From assembly GCA_903901425.1 (NCBI GenBank), contig CAIURC010000107.1, positions 24,378 to 88,377 of the forward strand: 64,000 bases of DNA. Direction: 5' to 3'. The position numbers and the translations under genes were made by a program. The stretch's first letter is position 1, and the number at the start of each line of letters is the position of its first letter. Source of the DNA: an uncultured Spartobacteria bacterium. Its GTDB lineage: Bacteria; Verrucomicrobiota; Verrucomicrobiia; Chthoniobacterales; Chthoniobacteraceae. This document shows, piece by piece, positions 63,645-64,000 of this stretch. Under the pieces are notes generated by a model that was given only the letters and a program-made list of their open reading frames with translations, was not told where the DNA came from and ran no database searches.

Positions 63645-63879
63645 ATCCCTCAGCGGAGGCCCGCTCTGAGCACCCTCCCTGCGGTTCTCCGGTACCAAAA
63701 CAAATCCAGCGCCGCGCTAGCTCTCGGCCCCACCCTTCAGCCCCCCCGCCGTCTCCCCCGGCCTTCAAGGACGCCACTCACCCGCGGGGCCCCGTTGAGC
63801 CTTTTGGCCTCCCTGGTTGAGGCTTCCCCGATGCCCGGGTCCGGTTGCCCCGCCTTTGGTCCCGAGCCGAGGGTGGGGC
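63645..63879. other. Intergenic region, no supported gene
   Basis: These 235 bases separate the DUF1501 gene from the transposase start. They include a C-rich run and a direct repeat of GTTGAG(C/G)CTT near 63795 and 63817. No gene, RNA or clear terminator is supported. Confidence 0.35.
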
Positions 63880-64000
63880 ATGAGAAAAGCACGGCCCACG
63901 GCGGAAAAAGGCAAGGACGGCACCTATCATATCACCGGCAGGATCGTGGACAAATCCCGCAAGTTCCGTGCAAGGGACAAAGCCAATTTCCGCAAACGCC
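63880..64000 (+). CDS. Start of a probable REP-associated/IS200-like tyrosine transposase, 3'-truncated
   Basis: The ATG at 63880 opens a frame to the window end: MRKARPTAEKGKDGTYHITG, then RIVDKSRKFRARDKANFRKR (40 residues). The basic start followed by YHITGRIVDK matches the N terminus of Y1-transposase-like proteins (RAYT/IS200 family) abundant in Verrucomicrobiota and Planctomycetota. The catalytic HUH and Tyr motifs would lie beyond the window edge, so this is based on the N-terminal pattern only. A GTGGGG just before the ATG may help initiation. A link to the GGTCTGTCCCC repeats 43 kb away is possible. Confidence 0.55.
   Translation, partial: MRKARPTAEKGKDGTYHITGRIVDKSRKFRARDKANFRKR

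Noticed and set aside
1..64000. tRNA, rRNA, CRISPR arrays or prophage
   Set aside because: No cloverleaf, rRNA signature, spaced direct repeats or phage genes were found on reading both strands.

Overview
The window is high-GC chromosomal DNA, about 60 percent by eye. It looks like a member of the Verrucomicrobiota or a close PVC relative. The evidence is several very large secreted proteins that combine ThuA folds, PVC-type membrane-bound-dehydrogenase beta-propellers, HEAT repeats, CxxCH cytochrome motifs and an azurin fold. A PSD1/DUF1549-DUF1553 cytochrome gene sits beside a DUF1501 gene and next to an ECF sigma factor/FecR pair. I see no rRNA, tRNA, CRISPR array, prophage or complete insertion sequence.

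Layout. Positions 1-6250: the 3' end of an unknown gene, then a 1723-residue ThuA/dehydrogenase/HEAT/cytochrome protein on the minus strand. Positions 6330-14320: an AraC regulator, gpsA, selO, a two-component system whose sensor has a TPR-like extracytoplasmic domain, and a secreted TPR-like protein behind a Pho-box-like direct repeat. Positions 14600-20220: sbcDC, then a non-coding stretch with five copies of a GGTCTGTCCCC repeat. Positions 20220-27730: an unknown secreted toroid-like protein, a secreted amidohydrolase, a tiny membrane protein, aroD, an exopolysaccharide-initiating sugar transferase, prfC and a small lipoprotein. Positions 27850-32680: a 1328-residue ThuA/SGNH/propeller/azurin protein and the riboflavin synthase gene.

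Positions 32685-47670 form a nitrate-assimilation island. A LysR regulator is divergent from a long same-strand gene row: a signal-less NrtA/NasS-like protein, nrtA, nrtB, nrtC, nrtD, an outer-membrane porin, an NADPH diflavin reductase, a siroheme nitrite reductase, a fused DmsB-like/DmsC-like iron-sulfur membrane protein, and a cytoplasmic molybdopterin nitrate reductase. The genes suggest that nitrate crosses the outer membrane through the porin and the inner membrane through the ABC transporter. It would then be reduced by a nitrate reductase fed from the quinol pool through the fused Fe-S/membrane protein. Nitrite would be reduced to ammonium with NADPH electrons from the diflavin protein. 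The quinol-coupled design of an assimilatory enzyme is the most interesting system I found.

Positions 47710-54020 hold a second two-component system, a secretin-like protein without a clear pore partner, and two family 2 glycosyltransferases. Positions 54020-57170 hold a DeoR regulator divergent from a bifunctional rhamnulose-phosphate aldolase/lactaldehyde dehydrogenase. Positions 57180-63650 hold a FecR-DNRLRE protein and ECF sigma factor, divergent from a PSD1 cytochrome protein with a golvesin-like insert and a DUF1501 protein. The last 120 bases are the start of a probable REP-associated tyrosine transposase, which may be related to the GGTCTGTCCCC repeats.
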